From Erythroxylum novogranatense (taxonomy: Eukaryota > Streptophyta > Magnoliopsida > Malpighiales > Erythroxylaceae): a DNA stretch of 64,000 nt. Below, piece by piece: positions 45,284-57,588 of the stretch. Position 1 is the stretch's first letter. Each line of letters opens with the position of its first letter. The notes under the pieces are model-generated. The model was not told where the DNA came from. It did not search any database and worked only from the letters and a program-made list of their open reading frames with translations. The stretch spans positions 17,350,620 to 17,414,619 of the forward strand of contig CM057225.1 in NCBI GenBank assembly GCA_029891385.1, given 5' to 3'. A program made the translations under genes and the position numbers.

Positions 45284-46795
45284 TACTACAAGAACTAAGA
45301 CATTTAGCGACAACATATGAGGGTTTTTTTGACAAAAAAGATTGACACTATTGTTTAGATTAACTGTGATAATTTATTTTTTGTCACTAATACATTGATA
45401 ATTATGACAATTTAGTCAAAATTTAATTGTGTCAAATTTTCTTATCACTAAGTTTTGTCACTAAAAGTATATGCAATTTGGCACCACAATAATTATGGAG
45501 GGAATGAATTGTAGTTGTGACAAAACATATGTTAGGCATTCCATTTGTTGTGATAGAACATAATTTTGTCACTAATATTTTTCTCTTATTGTGATGAAAT
45601 GATTTACCATCACACTATATTTTACTTTTTTTGACGAAAACTTTTGTCATTAAGAATTCAATTAGTTAGTGTCTATTTAATATTTTCACAAAAATAGAAT
45701 TATCAATGTGGGCACTATTATTCGTAATTTATTGACAACTTTTTGTGATCATTTTGTCACAAATATGAGGTTTTTGTAATAAAATATTTGATTGGAACTA
45801 TTGCTTGGATTAAATGTGATGATATTTATTTTTCCACTAATTCAATGATAATTATGACAATTTAGTATTTTTACAATTAAGCGGTCACTACTAATATGTT
45901 AATAGTGTCAAATTTTCTTTTATCACTAAATTATGTAACTAAAAGCATATGCAATTTGACGTCAAAATAATTTTGATGGAAATGAATTGTAATTGTAACA
46001 AAATATCGTTGGTTACTAATATTTTCAATTTGTTGTGACAAAACATAGTTTGGTCAATAATATTTTTTTTCTAGCTGTGACGACATAGTTCAATGTCATA
46101 CAATATTTTACTTTTTATGACGAAAATGTTCGTTAATAAAAATTGAATTAGTTAGTGTCTGCTTAATATTGTCAAAAAAGAAACTATCATTATGGTCACT
46201 ACTATTCGAAATTTTTGTGATAAGAAATTTTGTTGTCACTTAATCATCGACTCTTTGTTACAAAGGTTATTGTCACTACAAAAGCTAAGACATTTAGTGA
46301 CAACTTTTTGTGACTATCATCTCATCATCGATATGAGGTTTTTGTGACAAAATAATTGATTAGCACTATTATTTGAATTAATTGTGATAATTTTTTTGTC
46401 ATTAATACAATGGCAATTGTGACAATTTAGTATCTTTTACAATTAAATTGTCACTATCAATATATTAATAGTGTCAAATTTTCTTTATCACTAGGCTTTG
46501 TCACTAAAAATGTCTACAATTTGACACTAAAGTAATTTTCAAGAGAATGAATTGTAATTATGACAAAACATAGTTTGGTCATTAATATTTTTTTCTTGTC
46601 GTGGCGAAATAGTTTACCGTTATATGATATTTTACTTTTGTGAAGAAAACTTTTCAATAAAATTCAATTAATTAGTGTCTACTTAATATTGTGAACAAAA
46701 AAGAAATATCACTATTGTCACTACTATTCATAATTTTTTGACAAGAAATTTTATTGTCATTTGATCATCAAGTTTTTTTTTGTTACAAAGGTTAT
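45284..46795. repeat. Three tandem copies of a CACTA-2 subterminal block
   Basis: The phrase 'atatgagg...tttttg' starts blocks at 45315, 45763 and 46331 (spacings 448 and 568). All share the order 'actattgtttag', 'gacaatttag', 'gtgtcaaattttc', 'aatgaattgta'. The terminus itself is repeated in direct orientation at 46274 (CACTACAAAAGCTAAGAC), 990 bases after 45284. Confidence 0.7.
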
Positions 46796-48117
46796 TATAT
46801 TCAAACTACATATATTGATAATCCGAAGTAATATTTTACATATCAACAGATATTTGCTCAACATAACTTTTAAATTTCATCAAAATAAATAAATGTTTAA
46901 ATATAATGAAAATCTTATTCCAAAATATCAAGCAAAACTTTTAACCTATTTAAATTTAAAACAAAGTTCTTGCTAATGCTCAATCATTATCACTTTGCCA
47001 CCTTCCTCACCTTCACTTCTTGAATTTATCTCATCATCAATCATAAAATAAATAATTAAAATAATATTAATTTAATTCAATTTTGATTATATCAAAATTG
47101 GACTATCAAATCAAGCCTAGATCATCTTTTAGTTAGCTATGATTTTAAATTAGTCATATCATGTTTGAGTTTAAGTTACATTATATTCGAATGTAGTTTC
47201 TTTATTATAAATATAATCATAATTATAATTGTCTTGTTCATAATAATAATTACTATTATTTGCAATTGGAATATAATTTACATTTCATAATTTAAAATCC
47301 TTCCGTATGATAGTAGACTAAATTATTTTTCTTTTAATACAGGAATAATTTTATAAGAAATAAAATTGCATGCTTTGGAGATGCTATCCTTTTGAAAGGG
47401 TAAAAATACGTTAGAATTTAAAGAATTGATATGTTGAATTTATTTTTAAGTTATTTATTTTAAATATGTAATAAATTAAATGTATATAAACAACTAACAT
47501 AAGATCAATAAGAAGAAGAGTCAACTAGGGCTATCAAGGAATCAACTACTAGGCCTAAATTAAAAACAAAACAAATTCAATCCTATAAATGACATATTCA
47601 TTTTTCTTTAAACAAGGCTACCTTGAGATGAAGATGGTGGGCCAACGTGGATATATTAAGATATTTAATATTTAAAATTTATTTAATTATAAAATTATTT
47701 TTTATTTTGTAATGTTTAAAATTACGAAGACGATGTCATTTAAAAATAACATGTAAAAGATTGCTTTAAGTAATATCACAAAAGTTAAATCATAAAGAGG
47801 ATATAACACAATTAATTTTATAATATCTTTTCTTGTACATTGGGCCTTTACACAAAGTCAAAACAACATTGGGGAATTAAAACTATAATGTTAAGTCAGT
47901 TAATCTTCAATCTTCAATCCCTATCCAAAATATTGTTATGCTTACCCAACCAAAAATAACAATTAATAGTTGTGAGATTTGATTATAAATCATCTGGACC
48001 GTCCATATGTGCCTTTTGAATCACTGTTTAGTCGTTACATAAGCCACAAACCTAAAATATTGGAGTTGCTTAAGTCCACTTAAAAGATCTCCTAGAAAAC
48101 CCCTACAGTCGATTCAA
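46796..48117. other. CACTA-2 interior, AT-rich, no gene recognised
   Basis: Very AT-rich, with no open frame or motif that I can support. Possibly intron or intergenic DNA carried with the captured exon downstream. Confidence 0.35.
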
Positions 48118-48475
48118 TGCTCCACTTAGCTTTGAAGAGAATCTTAAGATAGGTGCCAACAGTGAGAGAGTTGACACCAATGAAACTCATCCCCTTCCGC
48201 TCACCTTCTGCACAAGAAGGTTGTAGACCATTTCAATAACCCCCATAACATCGGCTCTTTCAATAAGAATGACCCTAATGTTGGCACAGGGCTCGTCAGA
48301 GTACCTGCCTGTGGCGATGTTATGAAGTTGCAAATCAAGGTCGATGAGGAGACCTGTGAGATCGTTGATACTCATTTCAAGACCTTTCAAAGGATACATG
48401 GAGATTGGAAGGGCAGCACTCATCAACTATAACAAGTTTTTATCGATGTCCTCGACAAGAACAAAGTACTCTTCT
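48118..48475 (-). pseudogene. Exon-like fragment of an unrecognised gene in CACTA-2
   Basis: The open minus-strand frame at 48187-48426 has balanced amino-acid use unlike the AT-rich surroundings: PLKGLEMSINDLTGLLIDLD, then GRYSDEPCANIRVILIERAD and VYNLLVQK, followed by a GTGAGC donor-like site at about 48206-48201. Upstream in the same frame is EEYFVLVEDIDKNLL and a stop. A second frame continues to about 48118. I do not recognise the family. The composition suggests a captured exon, as in CACTA-1. Confidence 0.45.
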
Positions 48476-48566
48476 TTATCCTCTCTTACTTCAATTATGT
48501 AATTTATTTTGTTATCTTGTTTTTATGCTAAAATGTACAAATGAGATTATTGTTTTTTATTAGTTC

Positions 48567-48588
48567 AGAGAGAGAGAGAGAGAGAGAG
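48567..48588. repeat. (AG)11 microsatellite
   Basis: Eleven uninterrupted AG units within CACTA-2. Confidence 0.95.
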
Positions 48589-49607
48589 TAGTTGTTTGTG
48601 ATGATTAAATTTTCTATTAAAATCACGACAAGATTAAGAAGCTATTTTTATGTTCTTTTAGTTTATGGTGAATCAATGTTTTTGATGTTCTTTTATGTCT
48701 TCATTTCTTCAGGCATAACATTTATGGGCTTCCATAAACTACTGATGATGATTTTTCATTATATACTTGTAGTCTGAAGTCCGTTAAGCTCTGTGAGTTT
48801 CCCTCTCTTGATGCAACAGGCTTTGGTTGATACCCCTGATATGGTGAGGAGTTAGATAAATTTGAAGAGGCTTTCACTTACTAATATCAAGATTGACATA
48901 AACAGGGTTCCCAAGAAAATGAAACCCATTGAAGGGATGCAGAAAAATTTTAATTGAAGTTGAGTCTGCAAAGAAACATGCAAGTGACTTAGATTGAAAG
49001 ATTTACTATAATAAATATAATTTTCTTGGATATTAAATTTTCCAATTTCATATATTAGATATTAGAATTTTGTACATTTAAGTGATTTTTATATATTTTA
49101 TATATACTAATAATTTTATTTGCTTGTGTAATATATCTTAGTACTAAAAATATGTATTTTGACAACTTCTATTTTATAGTCACCAATGCAAAAAATTTAT
49201 CGATTAAGCAATTAAATTGTTAAATTTAATAATATTATTTGTGACAAACATGAGACACATTAGTGATAAATTTATTATCGACATAGTCTTTATTTAGTGA
49301 CAATATTATTGTAATATATAACTTCCATACTTGTGACAAAATCATTAGGTAATATGGTCAACGATGCAAAATTTTTTACTACTAAAGCAATTTCATTGTT
49401 GAATTAATAGTTTAATTGTGAAAATAATAAACACATTAGTTACAATATTTTTGTAAGAACAAAATTGTATTTTGTGACAAAATGATGTTGACATTTTTCC
49501 TTAAAATATTAGTAACCAAGAAATAATGGACACCGATAAAAAAGTAATGCAGTGATAAATATTTTGTCACTATTTTCAATTATTTTAGTGGCGATGATGC
49601 TGTAACA

Positions 49608-49895
49608 ATAAAATAAAGTACTATTACAGCTTTATTCGTCAATATTTTATATTGTTTGTGTCGACAAACTTGTCATAAATATGTAAAGTTACTGCGACCA
49701 TATAGTGTTGTCACATATTCCATAGTTTTTATAGTCGTTACTTTTTTCGCAATAAAATTAAATACTGTTACTACTTTACTCGTCAGAACTTTATATTATT
49801 TGTGTCGGTAAACTTGACATGAATATGTAAAGTTACTGTGATCATATAGTGTTGTCACTCATTCCATAGTTTTTAGTGTCAATACATTTGTCACA
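49608..49895. repeat. 144-bp tandem duplication in CACTA-2 right subterminal region
   Basis: The segment with 'cgtcaatattttatatt...catatagtgttgtcac' recurs 144 bases later (cgtc at 49637 and 49781) with about one difference in ten by eye. Confidence 0.7.
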
Positions 49896-50659
49896 AAAGT
49901 GTTTCAAAATTATACCATTTCCTTGAATTAGTCACTATTTTAATAGTAACGGAGATACTTGTGATAGGTGTCAGACCCCGATCCCGGGAGCCCGACTGTC
50001 CCGGGATGTGAGCCCGAGTGGAGCCCATCCCCGAGACACTTGCCTTGCTGAGACCTTAAACTTGACACTCTTACTCTTACTATAGTACCATAGGCGTCGG
50101 AACCCGTTTTGAGCCCAACTTTCGTTGTCTGAAACCTTGCGCTTATAATCTTGCAGGATTCTTAATTGTAACTCCACCTTCGTGGCAAGCACACACCATG
50201 TATACACTAAAATCATGGGTTGACTTATTCATATAATTTGTAGCTTTATGTCTCAAGTTCTCCTGAAACAAGAATCACCTTAATCGAGTCATATACTCAA
50301 GATACACTCCAAAAACCTAAGAGAGTTCATACGAAACATGCCCTCTTAACTAACCTTTCACTTGTTTTAGAACAAACTTTTTCAATTTAACTCCAATTGA
50401 TACCGGATTTTATGGAGTGAAAGATATGTGTCTTATAAATCCAATGGTTCAAGCCTCACCTCATTTGGAGGTCGTATGAGGGAAATATGCCCAAAACAAC
50501 GGACCATGCTCACTTCCGAAATCGAATCAAAACTCTTTTGGCACGATTGCTATAACTTTTAATCTATAGCTCCAAATGTTTTCGTTCTTTCACCATATGA
50601 AATTAGACATCTAGATCTACAATTCTTATGAAGACTACAAAGGCTGATTCTATCTCCTA

Positions 50660-52092
50660 CATTCTGCAGCGTCCTATTTTTCCATCGTCGATTTACATCA
50701 TCTGGTTTTCTATCGTCGATTTCTATCATCCGGTTTTCTATCGTCGATTTCTATCATCGGTTTCTATCTTCGCTTTCCTTCCTTATGCTTTTCTATCTTT
50801 TGATTTCTATCTTCTGCTTTCTTTCCTTCTGCTTTTCTATCTTGATTTCCTTCCTTCCGATTTCTATCTTGATTTCCTTCCTTACCTTTTCTATCTTCGA
50901 TTTCCTTCCTTACGCTTTCTATCTTTTGATTTCTATCTTCTGCTTTTCTATCTTCTGATTTCCTTCCTTCTGATTTCTATCTTCTAATTTCCTTCATTCT
51001 GCTTTTTATCTTCTGATTTCCTTCCTTCTGCTTTTCTATCTTCTGATTTCTATCTTCTACTTTCCTTCCTTCTGCTTTTCTATCTTCCGATTTCCTTCCT
51101 TCTGCTTTTCTATCTTCTGATTTCTATCTTCCGCTTTTCTATCTTCTGATTTCTATCTTCCGCTTTTCTATCTTGATTTCTATCTTTCGCTTTCCTTCCT
51201 TCCTTTTCTATCTTTTGATTTCTATCTTCGCTTTCCTTCATACCTTTTCTATCTTGATTTCTATCTTACCTTTCCTCCTACCTTTTCTATCTTGATTTCT
51301 ATCTTACCTTTTCTATCTTCGATTTCCTTCCTTCTAATTTCTATCTTGATTTCCTTCCTTCGCTTTTCTATCTTGATTTCCTTCCTTCGCTTTTCTATCT
51401 TTTGATTTCTATCTTACGCTTTTCTATCTTGATTTCCTTCCTTCGATTTCTATCTTCTAATTTCCTTCCTTCGCTTTTATCTTGATTTCCTTCATACGCT
51501 TTTCTATCTTGATTTCTATCTTCTACTTTCCTTCCTTCGCTTTTCTATCTTCCGATTTCCTTCCTTACCTTTTCTATCTTCTGATTTCTATCTTCCGCTT
51601 TTCTATCTTCGATTTCTATCTTCCTTTTCTATCTTGATTTCTATCTTCGCTTTCCTTCCTTCGCTTTTCTATCTTTTGATTTCTATCTTCGCTTTCCTTC
51701 CTTACCTTTTCTATCTTCCGATTTCTATCTTCCGCTTTCCTCATACGCTTTTCTATCTTCGATTTCTATCTTACCTTTTTCTCTTACGATTTCCTTCCTT
51801 GATTTCTATCTTGATTTCCTTCCTTACCTTTTCTATCTTCCGATTTCTATCTTACGCTTTCCTTCCATACCTTTTCTATCTTGATTTCTATCTTCCTTTC
51901 CTTCATACCTTTTCTATCTTCTCGATTTCTATCTTACGCTTTCCTTCCTTCGATTTTCTATCTTCGATTTCTATCTTGATTTCTATCTTACGCTTTCCTT
52001 CCTTACCTTTTCTATCTTGATTTCTATCTTCGCTTTCCTTCATACGCTTTTCTATCTTGATATCCTTCCCTCGATTTCTATCTTCGATTTCT
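50660..52092. repeat. 1.4-kb pyrimidine-rich minisatellite
   Basis: About a hundred units of 14-15 bases of two kinds, TTTCTATCTTCTGA and TTTCCTTCCTTCTGC, mixed irregularly. The T/C part is constant while the CTG slot varies among CTG, CG, CCG, TTG, G and AC. On the element's sense strand it is purine-rich. Open frames of 119 and 128 codons over it (Phe/Leu/Ser/Tyr) are artefacts of the repeat. Confidence 0.93.
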
Positions 52093-52713
52093 AGTAAGGA
52101 TCATATCTTTTGACTCGAACTCCAAATTTAGCAAACGATATACCCTTGGAAAACTCTAAACTCCTACTACAATCTTCATGAAGACTCATTGATCTAATTC
52201 ATGCAGAAGAGGGTCTAGTATTGAGTAATCTTGTCAAATTTTAGGAAAATTTGACAGACATCCTTAAAATGCAACTACCCAATTTTCAATTCTAAGACTT
52301 CCACATAAAACTCATCATACAACCTCATATAACATGATTAAACCCTAAGGTATCTTCAAACACCATTCAAGCAACAGCCACACTCTTAATCATCTATCAT
52401 ATCAAACTATAATAATGATTCAATTGTCTTAAACATACATGGATTTCTCAAAATACATTAAAAGCGAACATTTTTCTTCCATAATTCATTCATTCCATCT
52501 TCATCAAATCATGTCATATTCATACAATGCTTTAGTGGGCATTTCAAGCCCAATTACAATGAAGTTTCAAAATACAATATCTTCTCAAATGCAACTAAAG
52601 CATTGTTTTACAAAAATCATTTCAAATACAAAATCAAAAGAAAATCTTGGAGTAAATGCCTTTAAGCTTGCTCCTCGGGATTCTGCTCATTTCCTGGAAA
52701 ATTTTTAAGGGGT

Positions 52714-52725
52714 GAGCTTTCGCTC
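52714..52725 (-). promoter_or_regulatory. Hairpin-ACCC element in TE-5 LTR
   Basis: On the minus strand GAGC/GCTC with loop GAAA (a GNRA-type tetraloop), immediately followed by ACCCC. It matches the TE-1 and TE-6 versions in order (CCACGGAGC...GCTCACCCC). Confidence 0.6.
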
Positions 52726-54186
52726 CGTGGGTAACACATTTATATTTATATATCAAGCAGTCCTATTAGTTATTCATACTTTTAGCAATCTTTCAATACA
52801 ATCATAATACATGCATCATGCAATGTTCATCAATACTCAAACATAATTTCTCACAATTCAAACATTCATCATTCTTGCATTTTCATGTAATCACATATGA
52901 AACACATCAAATGGCTCGGTAAGTCCTTATTCTTGGCAACCATATAGTCTCATTTCATGAGTCTATATGGGCAAATCTTAGGAGTCCAAAATGTTGGATC
53001 ATCCTATGCCACAATCAGGCGGCAGGCGAAGGCTTCATGGTCAACGTGCACGTGACAGTTCTTAGGACAATACCTTACCCACATAACATAGCAATCATGA
53101 ATCATACAAGGAAATTGGACTGTTCTTATCCAATTCATTGTTTCTTTGAAATCATCTTTTCATACATCGTTCATGCCTTTCATTATATTCATTCACAAGT
53201 TTCTTCATGACAGTTTCAATCATCATCAAGCATTTAATACACTCACATTCATCATTCCATCACACACATTTAATACAACAACCAAGTGATCAAAGCTCAT
53301 TAATGTCATGCATTTATTTACATTTGTAGCTTATATACATAAAGATAAATATGAAACCCACCTTTTATCCTTGCTTAAACTTGCCTAAGGAAGTTCCTCT
53401 CCTTGTTCTTTCTCCTCTTTCTTGTCCTCCTTCAAGCATAACAAGAAAATAACCCCATATCAACATAGGGTTTAGAAATTGAAATACCTAAAAATCTAAA
53501 TCATGAAATTCATAAGAGAATCACTAGACCCATCTTATTCTTCATCTTTCTAACCAAAAACCCAAACAAAAACTTAACCTTAAACCAAGAACTTACCTTA
53601 AATCCTTAACCAACCAAGTGGTTTCTTGGTTCAAAGTGAAGCTTAGACTCTCCTCCACACTTTTCTTCTTGGACTTTCTTGAAAACCCACTCACTTTCAT
53701 GGAAATGCCAAACCCTAACAAACCTCTTCTTTCTCCTTTTCCTCCCTCCTTTCACGACACTCTTCTTTCCTCTCCTCCAAATTTCGTCTCTATCTTCTTT
53801 TCTACAAAATCACTTATCTCCTTCCTTATATACTCCTTTCTAAATTACTTAAGCCCAATAAGCCTAAGCCCAACTTACTTCCTTCTTCTTTCTTCTTCTT
53901 CTTTTTCATTTCTCCTCCTTACTTACTCAAGCCCACTAACTCTTTTCCTTCAAGCCCATTGCATTAAATTCCTCTCTTCTTTCTTACTTCATTTGGACCT
54001 AAAGCCCAATTAATACATTAATTACACCTAACTCACCTAAGTCCAACTAACATATTTAATTTCATAAATTCTTCACCTAACTCATTAATGCTATCATATA
54101 TTAATTTATGACACCTTAATTAATGCTAATCTAACTTAATCAATTTAATCTAATCATGATTAATCCTAAAAAATCTTGGGCTAACA

Positions 54187-54220
54187 TTTCTCCCCTTAAG
54201 AAATTTAGTCCTCGAAATTC
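54187..54220 (-). other. TE-5 polypurine tract and partial inverted repeat
   Basis: Minus-strand CTTAAGGGGAGAAA adjoins the LTR. The neighbouring AAATTTAG...CGAAATTC pair keeps the inverted-repeat layout of the other elements with one stem position lost. Confidence 0.65.
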
Positions 54221-55570
54221 TTACTCGAGTCATTGAAGAGGTGTGGATACTTCTCCTTCATTGCATCCAAAGGTTCCCGTCGCCTCTTCAATTGCATGAT
54301 TCCTCCACGGGACCTTGACTAGCTTGATTGTCTTGTTCACGAGGATCTTATCCTCGCTATCGAATTGCCACAGTCTTTCTTCATAACTCAAATCATCGCT
54401 CATTTGAACTTCGAGGTCCGAATGATGAGAAGGATCTGATCTGCCTCCTCGGCATCGAGACATGGAACACATCATGAATCTGCGACAATTCTGACGGCAA
54501 TGCTAACCTATAGGCCAACGACCCAATCCTCTCCAATACTTCATACGGACCCACATACCGAGGGCTTAACTTCCCTTCTTAGAATCTCATAACTCCCTTC
54601 TATGGAGCGTCTTGAGAACACCTTGTCACCCTTGCGATATTCCATTTCTTTTACGTTAGCATCGGCATAGCTTTTCATTACATCTGGCGCCTTAAGTCAT
54701 TTGTTTGATTACCTCCACTTTCTCAATGTCATCTGGACCAACTCTGGTCCCACTAGCTTCCTCTCACCTTCCTCATCCCGGATATATCAGTCCTGCATCT
54801 TACGCCATAAAGGGCTTCATAAGGAGCCATCTGTATGCTCGAATGGTGCAATTGTTGTAAGCAAATTCGACCAACGGCAAATGATCATCCATGCTCCTCT
54901 GAAGTCCATGACACATGCTCTAAGCATCCCTCTAGAGTCTGGATTGTCCTCTCGGATGACCATCCGTCTCGAGGATGAAACGCCAGATCTTGAAATTCAG
55001 CCTAGTTCTAATGCCTCCTGCAGACTTCCCCAAAATCTCGATGTGAATCGTGGATCCTGTCGGATATTATAGAATCCAGGAACTCCATGCAACCTACCAC
55101 TTCATCAATATACTTCCTAGCTAAGACTTGCAATGAATCATTTGTATTTGCCCGAAAATGGGTGACTTGGTTAATAGATCAACTATAACCCAAATGACAT
55201 CATGCTTCTTCTTTGGTCCTAGGCAAACCCATCGGAAAATCCATCGTGATCCTTTGCCACTTCCATTCAGAATGGACAATGGCCTTAGCATACTGAAGGT
55301 GCACGGTGTTCACCTTGACCTGCGACACACTAGACATCCGCTCACATATTCGCCTCGTCCCTCTTCATGCCTTTCCACCGAAATGTTCCTTCAAATCTCT
55401 GTACATTCGGTGTTGCTGAGTGCATGGAATAAGGGCGTTATGTGTGCCTCATCCATGATTTTATCCTTAATCGCTTTATCATTGGAATACACAACCTGCT
55501 TTAGACTACCATTAGCCCATCATCCCTTACTTGCACTTCTCGATCGCTTACCATGTTGAATTTCATCTCT
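54221..55570 (-). pseudogene. TE-5 integrase and chromodomain, frameshifted
   Basis: Chromodomain remnant at 54230-54475 (DDLSYEE, then VNKTIKLVKVPWRNHAIEEAT). The plus-strand text of 54480-54800 mirrors the TE-1 GPY/F and linker coding. The catalytic core lies at about 54820-55320, and the zinc-binding region at about 55320-55560. Short insertions and deletions break every frame. Confidence 0.75.
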
Positions 55571-56260
55571 CAACTTACTTAATTTCGTATCCTGCTCCTG
55601 CAACTCCTTGACCTTCTCCCTAAGGATAGGTCTCACTCAATTGAGCAATAACACCATCGATTCATTACGCTTTAACCGATCTTCAACTTGGCCATATGTT
55701 CCAACAGAGGCAAGTAAACTGATTGCACATAAGCTATGGATGACTTCCTGCTCAAAGCATCTGCTACTACATTTGCCTTGCCTGGATGATACTCTATCAT
55801 CAGGTCATAGTCCTTGAGCAACTCAAACCATCGTCTCTGCCTTAAGTTCAACTCTTTCGACTCATAATGTACTTAAGACTTTTGTGGTCCGTGAAGACCC
55901 TTGTTCAACCCCATACAAATAGTGTCTCCAAATCTTTAGGGTAAAATTACATTTGCTAACTCCAAGTCATGAGTCGGATAATTCAACTCATATGGCTTCA
56001 TCTCGCGTGAAGCATAAGCTATCACTTTGTCATTCGCATCAAGACACATCCTAAACCCTTCCTCGAGCGTCCATTGCACACGTCAGATACCCTCGGTCTC
56101 CATTGGGCAAAACCAATCTTTGGAGCACTTGTCAATCATTCTTGAGCTCCTCAAAGCTCTTCCGACATTCCTCACTCCATATGAACCGGCGATTCTTTCT
56201 TAACAGTTTAGTCATAGGGCGCTATCATTGAAAATCCTTCTACGAATCTCCTATAATAAC
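55571..56260 (-). pseudogene. TE-5 RNase H, frameshifted
   Basis: Minus-strand remnants match TE-1 RNase H in order: a [15 protein letters not shown] stretch near 55745-55790, a YSDAS-like stretch near 56030-56090 and a SFEELK-like stretch near 56130-56165. No continuous frame. Confidence 0.7.
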
Positions 56261-56999
56261 CCGCCAGCCTAGGAAGCTTCTTACCTCTTTCATTGTCTTA
56301 GGCTCTTGCCAATTCACCACAGCTTCTACTTTCCTCGGATCAACATGAATCCTTTTTTGGAAATCACATGTCGAGGAAAACTACTTCATGCAGCCAAAAC
56401 TCACACTTCTTGAATTTGGCATCTGACTCCTGTTCTCTCAATCTCTGCAATACAATCGAAATCTTTTCATGCTCTCCTTCATCCTTAGAATAGACAGAAT
56501 GTCATCATTGAACACAATGACAAACGATCTAAGAATTCATTAAACACCCTATTCATCGGATCCATGAAGGCAGGTGGGGCATTGGTCAATCCGAAGGGCA
56601 TGACCTAAATTCATAGTGCTGAATGCTTGGGTCTGAAAAGTCGTCTTACTTACATCGGACTCACGATTCGGAGTTGATGATATCACGATCTTAAGTCAAT
56701 CTTGAAAAGACCCTTGCTCCTGTGGTGATCAAATAAATCATCTATCCGTGGCAGCGGATACTTGTTCTGAATCTTCATCTTGTTAAGCCTTCTATAGTCT
56801 ATGCACATCTTCCACGTTCCATCCTTCTTCTTAACAAACAGATGGAGCTCCCAAGGTGAAGAACTCGACGATGAACCGCTTCTCCAACAATTCCTGCAAT
56901 TGCTCCTTGAGTTCTCTCAATTCAACTGGAGCCATTCTATAAGGTGGTATGGAGATTGGCGCGATTCAGGAATCAAGTCAATTTCAAACTCAATTTCCC
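56261..56999 (-). pseudogene. TE-5 reverse transcriptase, frameshifted
   Basis: The GYYRRF-like block is near 56250-56270. The catalytic box reads [12 protein letters not shown] at about 56490-56530, with both Asp residues but Ile changed to Asn before them. [13 protein letters not shown] coding lies at about 56575-56605 and the N-terminal VKKKD-like block at about 56815-56835. Inactive. Confidence 0.8.
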
Positions 57000-57588
57000 T
57001 CATGGCGTGACCACAGTAATTCTTCCGGAATACATCAGAAACTCCCTCACAACTCGATAATCTTCTAATCTGCCCACATTCACTTGGAATCCACTACATG
57101 CGCCAAAAGGCCTCACACCTTGGCTCATCATATTGTCACTAACATAGTAGAAATGATCCTCGACTTGGCGACTTCTGTCCCCTTGAAACCACTTTCGATC
57201 ATTGCTTAGATCAAACTCTACTTCTTTCAAACTACAATCTAGCTTCACTTTATACTTCTCCATGTCATCCATCCCCAAAATGACATCCAATCCTTGAAGG
57301 TTTAGAGGTAGTAGATCTACTACCAGTCTAGCACCGTCGACACTGAGCTCACAATTCTTATAGATCATACTAATCACCACCTTACCCCTAAAGGAGTACT
57401 AACAACGGAAAATTGTCCATAACCTCAAGACACACAACATGCATATTCATACTTGCAGATACAAATGAATGGGTGGAGCCGTATCAATCAACACATAAGC
57501 AGAGAGTCGAATAACATAGCCATACCGTCACTACTTAGGAGAGTAGCAGCTTCTTCCCCGTCATGGCAAAGACTGATTTGGTGCTGAC
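57000..57588 (-). pseudogene. TE-5 protease, truncated by TE-6
   Basis: The minus-strand frame 57000-57380 encodes CELSVDGARLVVDLLPLNLQ, GLDVILGMDDMEKYKVKLDC and KEVEFDL, the C-terminal half of the protease as in TE-1. A damaged active-site stretch (GSTHSFVSAS, with the catalytic Asp displaced by a frameshift) is near 57445-57480. TE-6 starts at 57589. Confidence 0.82.

Larger units (their letters stand above)
45284..49968. mobile_element. CACTA-2: CACTA-like element with subterminal arrays
   Basis: Left end TACTACAAGAACTAAG (canonical CACTACAAGAA with one change). It is followed by 1.5 kb of 'ttagtgacaa'/'ttgtcacta' words. Similar words fill 49000-49960, ending near CTTGTGATAG just before TE-5, so the true right end may lie beyond TE-5. 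The interior holds a captured-exon candidate. No transposase motif was seen. It interrupts the copia integrase relic. Confidence 0.65.
49969..54186 (-). repeat. TE-5 3' LTR (4.2 kb) with internal minisatellite
   Basis: Edges set by TGTCAG next to CACTA-2 sequence and by CTAACA next to the polypurine tract. About a third of it is the minisatellite 50660-52092. The remainder resembles the TE-1 LTR in order: G-box 18-mer (53039-53056), then a TC-rich run (about 53650-53990) near the polypurine end. Confidence 0.8.
49969..57588 (-). mobile_element. TE-5: Ty3/gypsy chromovirus, cut by TE-6 and by the window edge
   Basis: LTR 49969-54186 (TGTCAGACCCC...GGCTAACA), polypurine tract, then minus-strand chromodomain, integrase, RNase H, RT and protease up to 57588, where TE-6 begins. 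Gag, primer site and 5' LTR must lie beyond 64000. The LTR start resembles TE-1, and both share the G-box 18-mer and hairpin-ACCC, so they are sister families. Coding frames are broken throughout. Confidence 0.88.

Noticed and set aside
50628..52020. Two open frames of 119 and 128 codons rich in Phe, Leu, Ser and Tyr, looking like membrane proteins
   Set aside because: They are translations of the pyrimidine-rich minisatellite and have no non-repetitive part.
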